DNA of 64,000 bases. It comes from Anaerolineales bacterium (lineage in GTDB: Bacteria; Chloroflexota; Anaerolineae; 4572-78; J111). Within the stretch, counting starts at the first letter, position 1. Each line of letters begins with the position of its first letter. Below the pieces are notes generated by a model, which worked only from the letters and a program-made list of their open reading frames with translations, did no database searches and was not told the DNA's origin. The position numbers were made by a program, and so were the translations under genes. Below, in pieces: positions 34,101 through 41,468 of this stretch. The DNA is taken from positions 744,001-808,000 of the forward strand of contig JABTUW010000001.1 in NCBI GenBank assembly GCA_015075185.1. The letters are read 5' to 3'.

Positions 34101-35224
34101 GGCGCACCGACCGGCCCGGCAAATAAACTGCCCTCGGTGATGCCGATGGCCATCCGCAGTCCCTGCGCCTCGGCCACAGCCTGTAAATCCAGGGCACAGG
34201 CCACGGCCCGGAGGATGTCATCTTCATGGGAGAAGGGCGGCGCTCCAAAAAGAATCAGCAGGACCGTACCTTTGTCGTCCACCGCCACTTTATTGAGCGA
34301 GCCTTCAAACCGCCGCACCACTTCCTGGATGGCTTGCAAAAATTTCTGCAATCGCGGAGCCACATCCACCGCCTGGTAATCAAAGCCACCGATCCCCACA
34401 AATAGAACGGTAATTCGCCGCAATTCGGCCAACCATTCCGCTTGTTCGCCTAGGCGGTCTCGAACGGCATCGGGCACATAGCCCCGTAAAGCTTTTTCAG
34501 CAATCTCGGCCTCGCCCGGTTTCAGTTTGCTCCAGCGGAGCGGAGCGGGTTGGGTTTTAGGCAAGGGCACGAGCACTTCGGTTACCTCGACAAACCCAGA
34601 GGGCATGACGGTGCCCCTGAAAAATGACTGAACTTCCTGCCAGGCTGACGGGCTTAAGATCGTCTGGCCGGGCAGGGCCTGCTTGTCAGCCATCGCCACC
34701 TGCACCAGCGGGTCACCGCCGACCACATACTCCCAGTGCTCGGCCACACCACCAATCGTACACTCCAGCACCTCCCCGGCCCCGACCCCGGCCTTCATAG
34801 ACAAAGAAGCCGAACCGCGCGATGTTTTAAGGTTGGCAAACTCGCCCATCTGCCCTTGCATGGCCAGCGCGCACTCCCCGGCCTGACGTACCGCGAGCTG
34901 CATAGAAATTTCTTGCGCCGGGAATAACACGGTCAGGGCATCCCCGGAAAACTTGATTACCTGGCCCTGGTAAGCCTGAGCTGTTTCAATCATTCGGGTG
35001 AAATATTGGTTGATAAGTTGAGTTAGCTCTTCAGCGCCGGTGGGACCAGCTTGACTGAGTAACTCGCTCAAGGGGGTAAAACCGGAGATATCGGTAAACA
35101 GAACCACCGCCGGAAAGCAGCGAGCGGCTGGCTCGATTAAAAGACGTGGTTGATGGTAAATTACCTGAGCGACCGGCGTAGGTACGTAAGCCGCTAATTG
35201 CTCTAATAAATGTGGCGAAGCCAT
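31148..35224 (-). CDS. soluble adenylyl-cyclase-like protein: C1-C2 cyclase, P-loop NTPase, TPR
   Basis: A 1358-aa protein. Cyclase domain 1 (about 35-190) has both metal aspartates, Asp45 in L-F-T-D-I-S-G-F and Asp95 in F-S-G-D-A, but lacks the transition-state Asn/Arg. Domain 2 (about 270-440) lacks the first Asp (F-V-G-I-G-G-F) but has Asn388 and Arg392 in Y-T-V-I-G-D-T-V-N-L-A-A-R. So the two form one complementary active site, the arrangement of mammalian soluble adenylyl cyclase (ADCY10). A P-loop ATPase (Walker A G-E-L-G-L-G-K-S, 488-495) and about ten TPR units (from about 880) follow. No membrane segment. Output is probably cAMP; bicarbonate control is possible but unproved. The 3' end overlaps a terminator. 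Confidence 0.88.
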   Translation of the reverse strand: MASPHLLEQLAAYVPTPVAQVIYHQPRLLIEPAARCFPAVVLFTDISGFTPLSELLSQAGPTGAEELTQLINQYFTRMIETAQAYQGQVIKFSGDALTVLFPAQEISMQLAVRQAGECALAMQGQMGEFANLKTSRGSASLSMKAGVGAGEVLECTIGGVAEHWEYVVGGDPLVQVAMADKQALPGQTILSPSAWQEVQSFFRGTVMPSGFVEVTEVLVPLPKTQPAPLRWSKLKPGEAEIAEKALRGYVPDAVRDRLGEQAEWLAELRRITVLFVGIGGFDYQAVDVAPRLQKFLQAIQEVVRRFEGSLNKVAVDDKGTVLLILFGAPPFSHEDDILRAVACALDLQAVAEAQGLRMAIGITEGSLFAGPVGAPSRQEYTVIGDTVNLAARLMQYGKAGTILVSQRVKERVGSHFVFESLGKIALKGKTETLAAYRVQGEQGAQDEFIIRYLLREDPLINRQAELAEMRRIAAEARQGQLHLLFLEGELGLGKSRLVSELVREWIMEGGIGYGSKCISYGRQTPYQAWREVIAALCDLTPTLTPARQLARLATTVADLEDPPGQPGYWAARLPLLADVLGLEAPENSFTQSISGQLRRNNTFALIEALLRRKAKRHALLILLEDIQWADELSLLLAAYLTKTLAGSSLLLVLSHRPMPAEDMTPLDDLNLLPYVHKLHLEPFSTDESLKLVEILLGNKKLPPGMVDILLSRGQGNPFFIQEITGALLNVADSQADQLLELSQTLNLPDTVQDVILTRIDRLSEAEKLTLKIASVIGPSFQRSLLSAIHPLQQAQFWLSSQLEDLESEKLIRLEVPAPKWEYIFRNVITQEVVYEGLLLAQRRQLHRAVGTALENLVPDEVEQLAFHYSRSDDAEKALYYLKIAGDKARREYANHAAIDHYTEILTYLHNRSSTGNGYGMVSVDYWDILMERVKLYNLIGQREEALEDLGTLGIMAEALNDDYRRALAAKQWASLYETSGDYDSGLEMVERAVQLAQKAGDEKLVGEGYSHWGKLLYLRGEYETAHDYLQRALGIAQKYQDKNAQADCMKNLGLVAHYQADYEVALYFFKEATELWQVLGDQVGLGSGLSQLGRVYYDMGQPIEAQKCYDRSLTLHRTIGDRAGEALTRRGLGKVQRTLGNYPAALQLFQEALAITQATGDRRAEVYTLYQLGFLYTRLGEYETALTLLDEALTLLREINDLWALGTALTYYGWTLHEQGEPRQAKKYFEEVLRIQRELQQEAKMTEDIAHLGRAALAANDLTLAETCARHAWSSITNQGIQGIEHPAVVYLTCFQIEQAHQRFEQAHEILRQGYAYIMAQAAQINDPALEQAYLNNIPENRTIRELMAVENQKTSGL

Positions 35225-35344
35225 GAATTAATAGTCAACAACCAAGGGTTAATGATTAATAGCCAATGGTCAACTCTACCCTAATTGATTATCAAGGATG
35301 GAGGTTAAAGTGTCAATAGGCCAATTGTCAACGCCATAAACTAT

Positions 35345-36142
35345 TTAACGCAGTCTAGCCAGAACTGTGGCTGTTCCCAGAAATACAAAAATGCCGGGAG
35401 CCAGTAAGGCAAAGAAGTTTCCCGCGAGCAACAGGATGAGTAAAAAGGGTGCTGCCCCCAAAATAACACAACCGGCGACAACCCGGCTCAGATAGCGCGA
35501 CCGGCGCCGGCCAACGCCCCAACGGACAGCCTCAGCGATAAAGCCAGCCACAGCCGGAGCAACAAACAGACCGATGATAATCGTAAAGAACCCAAACCTA
35601 TTTAAGACAAAAGTAAACAGGGCCGCCGCAAGCAATGACAGCGGCAAAGCAATTGCCGCAGCAATAACATAATCCAGGTTACCGCCGCTGTAATACTTTT
35701 CCTCTTGCTCGCGGATGCAATCCGGGCAGCGGAAGCCAACCGGGGTCCGCCGGGCGCACTTGGGGCAAATGGGTCTGTTGCAGCGATTGCAGCGCAGGCC
35801 GGTCTGGGTTTGGGGATGGCGATAGCAGTAGGTCAGGCCAGGATCGGGTTCGCTCACCGGCTCTTGGGGCGGGCCAGCAGGTTGATAACCCAATTTTTGC
35901 TGGACCCGGACCAAACCCGCTTTGGCTTCGGAGTTATCGGGGTCAAGCGCCAGCACTTTATTGAAACAGGCTTCCTTTTCGGCCAGGGACTCCACCACTC
36001 CGGCCAGTCCCAGCCAGGCGGCAATATTATCGGGGGTCTGGCGCGTAGCATCTTGCAGCAGGCGGCGGGCGTCTTCAATATCGCCGACCCGGGCGGCAGC
36101 CAATCCTTGTTGGACGAGATCGGGGATTGATGTGTCATTCAT
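35345..36142 (-). CDS. TPR, zinc-finger and four-segment membrane protein
   Basis: A 265-aa protein. Residues 1-85 are TPR-like helices. A B-box-like zinc finger covers 106-142 with Cys106, His109, Cys118, Cys121, Cys126, Cys129, Cys139 and Cys142. Four membrane segments follow (about 158-180, 185-205, 221-240, 243-262). The layout resembles rhomboid-associated or DUF-type B-box membrane proteins. It precedes nadK's stop by 18 bp on the same strand, so the two are likely one transcript. Function unknown. Confidence 0.75.
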   Translation of the reverse strand: MNDTSIPDLVQQGLAAARVGDIEDARRLLQDATRQTPDNIAAWLGLAGVVESLAEKEACFNKVLALDPDNSEAKAGLVRVQQKLGYQPAGPPQEPVSEPDPGLTYCYRHPQTQTGLRCNRCNRPICPKCARRTPVGFRCPDCIREQEEKYYSGGNLDYVIAAAIALPLSLLAAALFTFVLNRFGFFTIIIGLFVAPAVAGFIAEAVRWGVGRRRSRYLSRVVAGCVILGAAPFLLILLLAGNFFALLAPGIFVFLGTATVLARLR

Positions 36143-36160
36143 AAAAGGTCTATTGCTCCG

Positions 36161-37027
36161 TTACTTTTTGGTTTGCGGCCAGCCCAGCCGCTGCATGAGA
36201 GTCCGATAAAAGTAGTTCTTATCCTGCAAACGGACAAAGCGGGCCACGGCCGGGCTGGCTTGCATGACCACTTGATCCTGGTTGGCCAGTTCAACCTCAA
36301 ACTGGCCGTCAACCGTTAAAACAGCGGTATGATCCGTAGAAATCTGGACAGACACCGTCACCCCCTTGGAGAGAACAATAGCCCGCTCCAGGCTAAGGTG
36401 AGGCGCCAGAGGTACTAACAAAAAGTTTTCCAGTTCCGGCGGCAAAATCGGTCCACCTGCTGCCAGGGCATAGGCCGTCGAGCCGGTAGCCGTTGCCAGG
36501 ATAAGCCCATCGGCGGTGTAGGTGGTCAGAAAGACGCCGTCAATATCGGTGTGCAGCCGGATGACCCGGGCAAATTTGCCCCGGCCAATAACCACTTCGT
36601 TGAGCGCCTCATAGGTATTGACGACCCGATCGGCCTGGTAACGTTCGGCGCGCAGGAGCATCCGCTCCTCGATCCAGCAGTTGCCCAGCAGGGTTTGGCG
36701 AATCCGGTCAGGCCATTCGGCGGGCTGGACCTCGACTAAAAAGCCGAGGCGGCCCATGTTGATCCCCAGGATAGGGATAGACCGGCTGGCCGTCATGCGC
36801 GCCGCTCGCAGCAGTGACCCATCGCCTCCCAGGGTGATCAGCAAATCCAGGTCGTCCAGCCGATCTTTGATCGCTTCCTCGCTCCAGCTTGAGCTAACCC
36901 AGGCCGACGCGCCCAAGCCCTCGATAAATTCCAGCATTTCGGCGGCCATCACCCGCGATTCGGCCAGTTTGGGGTGGTAGAGCAAGCCGATTTTATAAAA
37001 GGCCAACTGGGGAAGGTCTGGAGCCAT
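36161..37027 (-). CDS. nadK: NAD kinase
   Basis: About 288 aa from ATG 37027 (M-A-P-D-L-P-Q); an in-frame ATG at 37054 is an alternative. Signatures: I-T-L-G-G-D-G-S-L-L-R-A-A-R (ATP/NAD site), G-I-N-M-G-R-L-G-F-L, N-E-V-V-I-G-R, T-A-D-G-L-I-L-A-T-A-T-G-S-T-A-Y, and D-G-Q. It makes NADP from NAD and ATP or polyphosphate; ppk1 is 10 kb away. It is followed 18 bp later by the TPR/zinc membrane gene. Confidence 0.93.
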   Translation of the reverse strand: MAPDLPQLAFYKIGLLYHPKLAESRVMAAEMLEFIEGLGASAWVSSSWSEEAIKDRLDDLDLLITLGGDGSLLRAARMTASRSIPILGINMGRLGFLVEVQPAEWPDRIRQTLLGNCWIEERMLLRAERYQADRVVNTYEALNEVVIGRGKFARVIRLHTDIDGVFLTTYTADGLILATATGSTAYALAAGGPILPPELENFLLVPLAPHLSLERAIVLSKGVTVSVQISTDHTAVLTVDGQFEVELANQDQVVMQASPAVARFVRLQDKNYFYRTLMQRLGWPQTKK

Positions 37028-37081
37028 CGTTACTGTTGTCCCACGGAGAAGCATAGCCACCGGGTCGCAGGTCGCAAACAT

Positions 37082-37116
37082 CCTAAACCTGCTACTTTGC
37101 GACCTGCTACCTGTTA
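37082..37116. repeat. dispersed GACCTGCTAC-type repeat before nadK
   Basis: The gap and the bases just inside it (37064-37112) repeat the word GCGACCTGCTAC and its inverse. A related stretch is at 51490-51520. They look like relics of a small dispersed repeat family. Confidence 0.45.
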
Positions 37117-38382
37117 TTATTCTAATTTTTCTTTCAGCCAGGCTGGCACATCGGCCAGATCGACGACCGTTTGCTCACTCTGGCTCAAATCTCGTATCGT
37201 CGCTTGACCTGCCTGCACTTCATCCTCACCCACAATCACGGCGAACACAGCGTTGATCCGGTTGGCGGTTTTCAACTGGGCTTTCAGACTGCGGTCACCG
37301 GGCGTGAAAAGGGCGCCGATATGCTCGTCGTGCAGCGTTTCGACCAGCTTCAACGCGGCCAATTTCGCCAGCTCGCCCAGGTAGGACACGGTCGCTTTGG
37401 GCAGCGGTTCGGGCGGCGGTTCAACCCCCAGGTGGCGCAAAGCGATGACATACCGCTCGATGCCGGAACCAAACCCGATGCCCGGCGTGGGCCGTCCGCC
37501 CAATTCTTCAATCAGGCCGTCGTAGCGGCCACCGCCGCAGATGGTATCCTGGCTGCCCAGGCCATCGGCCTTAATTTCAAAGACGGTTTTGGTGTAGTAG
37601 TCCAGCCCGCGCACAATCCGGTAATCCACCACGTAGGGGCGGCCAATTGCTTCCAGGTACGCCTTAAGCTTGGCAAAATGGCTGGCGCAGTCGGCGCAGA
37701 GGTGGTCGGTGATGCGCGGCGCGTTTTCCAGCAGGGCCTGGGTGGCCGGCTCTTTGCTGTCGAGGATGCGCAGTGGATTTTTTTGCAGCCGCATTTTGTC
37801 GTCGGGCGGTAACCTGTCGGCAAAGGCGCTAAAGTAGTTAACCAGGGTTTGAATGTAGGCCGGCTTGCAAACCGGGCAGCCGGTCGAGTTGATATACAGG
37901 CGCAGGCCGTAAAAGCCCAGGCTGGTGAAGAGGCGCCAGGCCACGCTGATCACCTCGACATCCACTGCCGGGTCTTGCTCGCCAATGACTTCAATGTCAA
38001 ATTGGGAGTGCTGGCGGTAACGCCCGGCCTGGGGCCGCTCGTGGCGAAAGAGCGGGCCGGTCGTCCACAGGCGCAGCGGCATCGGCAGGGTATGCAGACC
38101 ATTTTCAACATAGGCCCGCATGATACTGGCGGTAAATTCCGGGCGCAGCGCCAGTTGGTCACCATCCCGGTCCTCAAAGATGTACATCTCTTTTTCGACA
38201 ATGTCAGTACCCTCACCGACGCCGCGTACAAACAGGCTGGCCTGTTCCAGCAGCGGGGTGTCAAGGCGCTGGTAGCCAAACAGATCGGTTGTTTCCTGAA
38301 TTTTAGCAAGAATAAAGCGCCAGTAGGGCTGGTCGTCAAAAAGAACGTCCCGCATGCCGGTGACGCGCTTATATTTGGTCAA
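37117..38382 (-). CDS. hisS: histidyl-tRNA synthetase
   Basis: A 421-aa class II synthetase. Motif 2 region F-R-H-E-R-P-Q-A-G-R-Y-R-Q, the His-specific block G-G-G-R-Y-D-G-L-I-E-E-L-G, and I-G-F-G-S-G-I-E-R at the end of the catalytic domain, then an anticodon-binding domain. It charges tRNA-His. The start is a TTG with AAGGAG 9 bases upstream. Normal length for a bacterial HisRS. Confidence 0.94.
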   Translation of the reverse strand: MTKYKRVTGMRDVLFDDQPYWRFILAKIQETTDLFGYQRLDTPLLEQASLFVRGVGEGTDIVEKEMYIFEDRDGDQLALRPEFTASIMRAYVENGLHTLPMPLRLWTTGPLFRHERPQAGRYRQHSQFDIEVIGEQDPAVDVEVISVAWRLFTSLGFYGLRLYINSTGCPVCKPAYIQTLVNYFSAFADRLPPDDKMRLQKNPLRILDSKEPATQALLENAPRITDHLCADCASHFAKLKAYLEAIGRPYVVDYRIVRGLDYYTKTVFEIKADGLGSQDTICGGGRYDGLIEELGGRPTPGIGFGSGIERYVIALRHLGVEPPPEPLPKATVSYLGELAKLAALKLVETLHDEHIGALFTPGDRSLKAQLKTANRINAVFAVIVGEDEVQAGQATIRDLSQSEQTVVDLADVPAWLKEKLE

Positions 38383-38523
38383 GTTTCAAATCTCCTTGAG
38401 AAGATAGCTAATCTGGGGGATTATAGCCTAATTTTGAGGGGATGTCTAGGGAGTGGGTGTAACCGATTCTAGCATCAAGCGACTTTCTTTGCCTGATGCC
38501 CTATTTTATGTTACCCTCTGCCC

Positions 38524-39159
38524 ATGCGCTACGCCATTTTCTCAGACATTCACAATGAGACCAGGGCGCTGCTGAAGGTGCTGCGCCATGCCCGGGAGCA
38601 TTCGGTGGAGGGCTATTTTTGCCTGGGCGATGTGGGCGTGGACGATTGCGTGGCGCTGGTGCGGGAGGCCGGCGCGCCAGCCGTGTTTGGCAATTGGGAG
38701 GTGTCGGGCTGGCCGCACCTTTCACCGGAAAACCAGGCCTGGGCCTTGGGCTTGCCGCCTTTTCGCAAAGAGGCGAATTTTTGGCTAACCCACGCTACCC
38801 CACTCTGGCCTGCCCATTTGAAAAGTCTGGCCGATTTGAACGCCAAGCGTCGTAACGTGCCGCTGTCCCCGCTCTTTCCCTACCTGCACTTTGAATGTCC
38901 GGCGCTATGGGAGATTATGGGCAACCTGACTGGGGCCGGTATGCCGCTGCTGTTTCACGGTCACACCCACCGCCAAATGGCCTGGCGTTTTACTGCCGAC
39001 AACCATCTCCAGAAGCTGAGCCACTCCTGCATCACGCTCCGTCCCGGTGATACGCTCGTTGTCGGCGTGGGCAGCGTGGGCCGTCCTGAGGATGGGCCGG
39101 GAGCAGCCTATGCCATTTATGACGACACGCTCAAACAAGTTGAGTTGGTCAGAGTATAA
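38524..39159 (+). CDS. metallophosphoesterase (YfcE/MJ0936-like)
   Basis: A 211-aa calcineurin-type phosphoesterase: F-S-D-I-H-N-E (6-12), L-G-D-V-G-V-D-D, F-G-N-W-E and H-G-H-T-H-R near the end, the full set of dimetal ligands. Likely a cytosolic phosphodiesterase; the substrate is unknown. No clear ribosome site precedes the ATG. It is divergent from hisS. Confidence 0.88.
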   Translation: MRYAIFSDIHNETRALLKVLRHAREHSVEGYFCLGDVGVDDCVALVREAGAPAVFGNWEVSGWPHLSPENQAWALGLPPFRKEANFWLTHATPLWPAHLKSLADLNAKRRNVPLSPLFPYLHFECPALWEIMGNLTGAGMPLLFHGHTHRQMAWRFTADNHLQKLSHSCITLRPGDTLVVGVGSVGRPEDGPGAAYAIYDDTLKQVELVRV

Positions 39160-39362
39160 TTATATGAGTTTGGGCCGAAAGTCTAGGGCTTTACCACTAG
39201 GGGGCCTTCGGCTCTGCCCGCCCACGAGGGGCTAAACTACCTGAACTGCGCAACTCCTAAATCATTCAAACTGCTGAATAGAAGGCTGATCTCGCAGATT
39301 TTTTACGTCAGCTTGTTCCCAAACTGACGCGAAGCGTGGGCACAAGCTGGCCGTGTAAGCTG
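39160..39362. repeat. gap with a GGGCCGAA...TTCGGCTCTGCCC palindromic repeat
   Basis: At 39172-39219, GCCGAA and TTCGGC flank an arm rich in CTAGGG and ACTAGG, a pattern seen in dispersed intergenic repeats. The rest (39230-39362) has no gene. Confidence 0.5.
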
Positions 39363-40505
39363 TTACTCTACCTCTGCTGCGGCCAGCCTCTCTTGCAGCA
39401 TGGCCATGGCCATGTTGCCGATCATTTCCATAGCCTGAGCGGCCTCGTTTTGGTTTTGCCGCCGGGCTTCTTCGATATTCGCCGATAACACTGCGAAGAA
39501 GGACTCGTCAATTTGATCGAGTTTTTGCGCCAGAATTTTCTGCGGGTCGCGGGATTGTAAAACTTCTCGCAGCAGGGCCACAGATTTCTGCAAGGCAGCC
39601 CGGCTCGCCTCTTCCTGGCGAGCTTTAGTATCCAGAATTTTGGTGCGCAAATTTTTAAGCGTTTCAGCCTGCTTGGCGTCGCCAGCTTTGGCGGTTTCGT
39701 CAATTTTAGTGGTCAATTGCTGGAAAAAGGTATAATCCAGCAAAGGATGGCCCGCCGCCGTAAAAGCTTCAAACTCTTCGTTGCTCTGGGCGTTTTGTAA
39801 TTTCTCCAGTAAATCTTCCCGGCTGGTGATGTGAACCAGGCCCAAACTGGAGTCAATCTCGGCCACGGCCTGCTGTCCCTGGCTGCTCAATTCGGCCAAA
39901 ACGCTGCGCAGGGCATAAAGCGCCTGCGCCCCCGCCCGATTGCCCTCCATCTGAGCTGCCTGCATCGAGGCAGTCAGGATTTCAAAAAACTCGCGGTCAA
40001 GCTCGGCATCATGTTCTTTGACTTTTTCCTGGAGCGCGGACTCATCTCGCACCTGCAAAAATTCTTCCAGCAGTTTAACTTTGGCTTTTTGCGCCTCTAA
40101 AACTTCCTCGGTAATGCCATCTGCCTCCAAAACAGCCTTGATAATACTATCAAAGGTTAAAAATACCTTCGGGTTCAACAGATAGAATTTACGCTGTTCG
40201 GAAGGGAGGCTGTTAACCAGAGAGTTGGTCAGCGAACCAATCATTTTTTCTTGATCCGGGCCAGCCAAATGAAGGCTATTGGGGGCCAACACCAAAGCCA
40301 GCTCTTTCTCTAAATCATAATAAAGCATGGGGATGGTCAGGGTATTGACAAAACTACACTGCGGGCATGGGACCGCACTCAGCCGGCCTTGTAAAAAGGC
40401 GGATTTTAAGGCGGGGTTTTGACCGTCAATAATCGGCACGACCGGGGCATTAAACTGTGTGCGGCAATTGGCACAAACTATCGGGACAATCTGCTGAGTT
40501 GCCAT
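39363..40505 (-). CDS. CpXC-domain protein
   Basis: A 380-aa protein with an N-terminal zinc-type CpXC domain: Cys11-x-x-Cys14 and Cys47-P-x-Cys50, followed by Y-Y-D-L-E-K-E. The rest is a long helical region with coiled-coil character (about 150-375). CpXC proteins are frequent in Chloroflexota and Firmicutes and their function is unknown. A weak ribosome site precedes ATG 40505. Lone gene between a terminator (40621) and the repeat at 39172. Confidence 0.75.
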   Translation of the reverse strand: MATQQIVPIVCANCRTQFNAPVVPIIDGQNPALKSAFLQGRLSAVPCPQCSFVNTLTIPMLYYDLEKELALVLAPNSLHLAGPDQEKMIGSLTNSLVNSLPSEQRKFYLLNPKVFLTFDSIIKAVLEADGITEEVLEAQKAKVKLLEEFLQVRDESALQEKVKEHDAELDREFFEILTASMQAAQMEGNRAGAQALYALRSVLAELSSQGQQAVAEIDSSLGLVHITSREDLLEKLQNAQSNEEFEAFTAAGHPLLDYTFFQQLTTKIDETAKAGDAKQAETLKNLRTKILDTKARQEEASRAALQKSVALLREVLQSRDPQKILAQKLDQIDESFFAVLSANIEEARRQNQNEAAQAMEMIGNMAMAMLQERLAAAEVE

Positions 40506-40620
40506 AATCTTTGGAATTTACCTTTCTATTCACAACATTCGGACAGCCAGGGCAGGGCTGGAACGTCAAAATTTTGAGACGAAAATAATATCTTACTCTT
40601 TCGCCAGTAAAATAGCAACT

Positions 40621-40656
40621 AAAAACCGCCACATGCGAACATCTGTGGCGGTTTTT
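40621..40656. terminator. hairpin terminator
   Basis: AAAAACCGCCACA pairs with TGTGGCGGTTTTT around a 10-nt loop. It lies just past the minus-strand 81-aa gene and before the CpXC gene. Confidence 0.85.
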
Positions 40657-40682
40657 TCTCAAAATATCCAGGTTTCTTTGGT

Positions 40683-40928
40683 TTAATCGCGGAAGAAAGA
40701 TTCCACCTGCACTTGATCTTCTTCACTGGGAAGAGTTTCGACAAAACTAATACGATGCCAGGGGAAGATCACACGGGTGGCATCGCGCTCGATGTAAATC
40801 AAGTTTTTGCCATCGCGAGCGCGAGCATTGGTACAAATCAGAAAATTCGAGGTTGGATCTGGCAGTTCTTCAATCTCAGCCATAATCGCATCTGCATTTG
40901 AAATGTGGATGATTACGGTGATCGCCAT
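40683..40928 (-). CDS. small hypothetical protein after FHA gene
   Basis: An 81-aa acidic protein, mostly beta (M-A-I-T-V-I-I-H-I-S; I-Y-I-E-R-D-A-T-R-V-I-F-P-W-H-R-I-S-F-V-E-T-L-P). The ending E-V-E/F-F-R-D is acidic. CAGGAG lies 6 bases before the ATG. It is the last gene of the kinase-phosphatase-VWA-FHA unit, 30 bp after the FHA gene, and ends at a strong terminator, so it probably belongs with them. Family not recognised. Confidence 0.7.
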   Translation of the reverse strand: MAITVIIHISNADAIMAEIEELPDPTSNFLICTNARARDGKNLIYIERDATRVIFPWHRISFVETLPSEEDQVQVESFFRD

Positions 40929-40958
40929 GAATATCTCCTGAGAAAATAGTAAACAGTT

Positions 40959-41468
40959 TTAGCGCATTTCTACTTCAATGAGCAGTTTACCCAATTGCAG
41001 TTGGTCGCCACTGTGCAGCACTTCCGGCAAATAGGGAGCCAGACGTTTCCCGTTGATAAACGTACCGTTGATACTCCCCAAATCTTCCACGACAACCGTT
41101 CCTTCTCGCTTGAGAATACGGGCATGCCGCCGCGATACGCCTTTCTCCAGACCGTTGTCATTGGTCAGGTCAATTTCGGGGAAAACATCGCTGGCTGGAT
41201 CCAACCGCCCCAGGTGAACTGCCTTGGTCAGGGTTGCTTCAATCTCGCGGCCATTGTCGCCAATCCTTAAGCGGACGGCCAGGGGGCCGGTCCCCTTGAC
41301 AAAAGCACTCGACTCACCTTCACCCTCTTCTTCACCCACCCAGCCGATTTCATCGGTCCCTAGAGGGTCAGTGCCCCGGCGATCATCTTCTAATAAATAA
41401 GTTCCACACTCACTGCAAAAGAGGGTATTAGCAACGTGAGTTGTTCCGCAGAATGGACACTTAATCAC
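40959..41468 (-). CDS. zinc-ribbon FHA protein (copy 1)
   Basis: A 169-aa protein. Zinc ribbon Cys4-x-x-Cys7 and Cys18-x-x-Cys21, then a linker, then an FHA domain (H-L-G-R-L-D-P-A-S, G-V-S-R-R-H-A-R-I, D-L-G-S-I-N-G-T-F-I-N-G). It binds phosphothreonine, probably on partners of the kinase two genes upstream. Start chosen at GTG 41468 because AAGGAGATACACC lies before it and inside the end of the VWA gene. Close paralogue of the gene at 52527. Confidence 0.9.
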   Translation of the reverse strand: MIKCPFCGTTHVANTLFCSECGTYLLEDDRRGTDPLGTDEIGWVGEEEGEGESSAFVKGTGPLAVRLRIGDNGREIEATLTKAVHLGRLDPASDVFPEIDLTNDNGLEKGVSRRHARILKREGTVVVEDLGSINGTFINGKRLAPYLPEVLHSGDQLQLGKLLIEVEMR

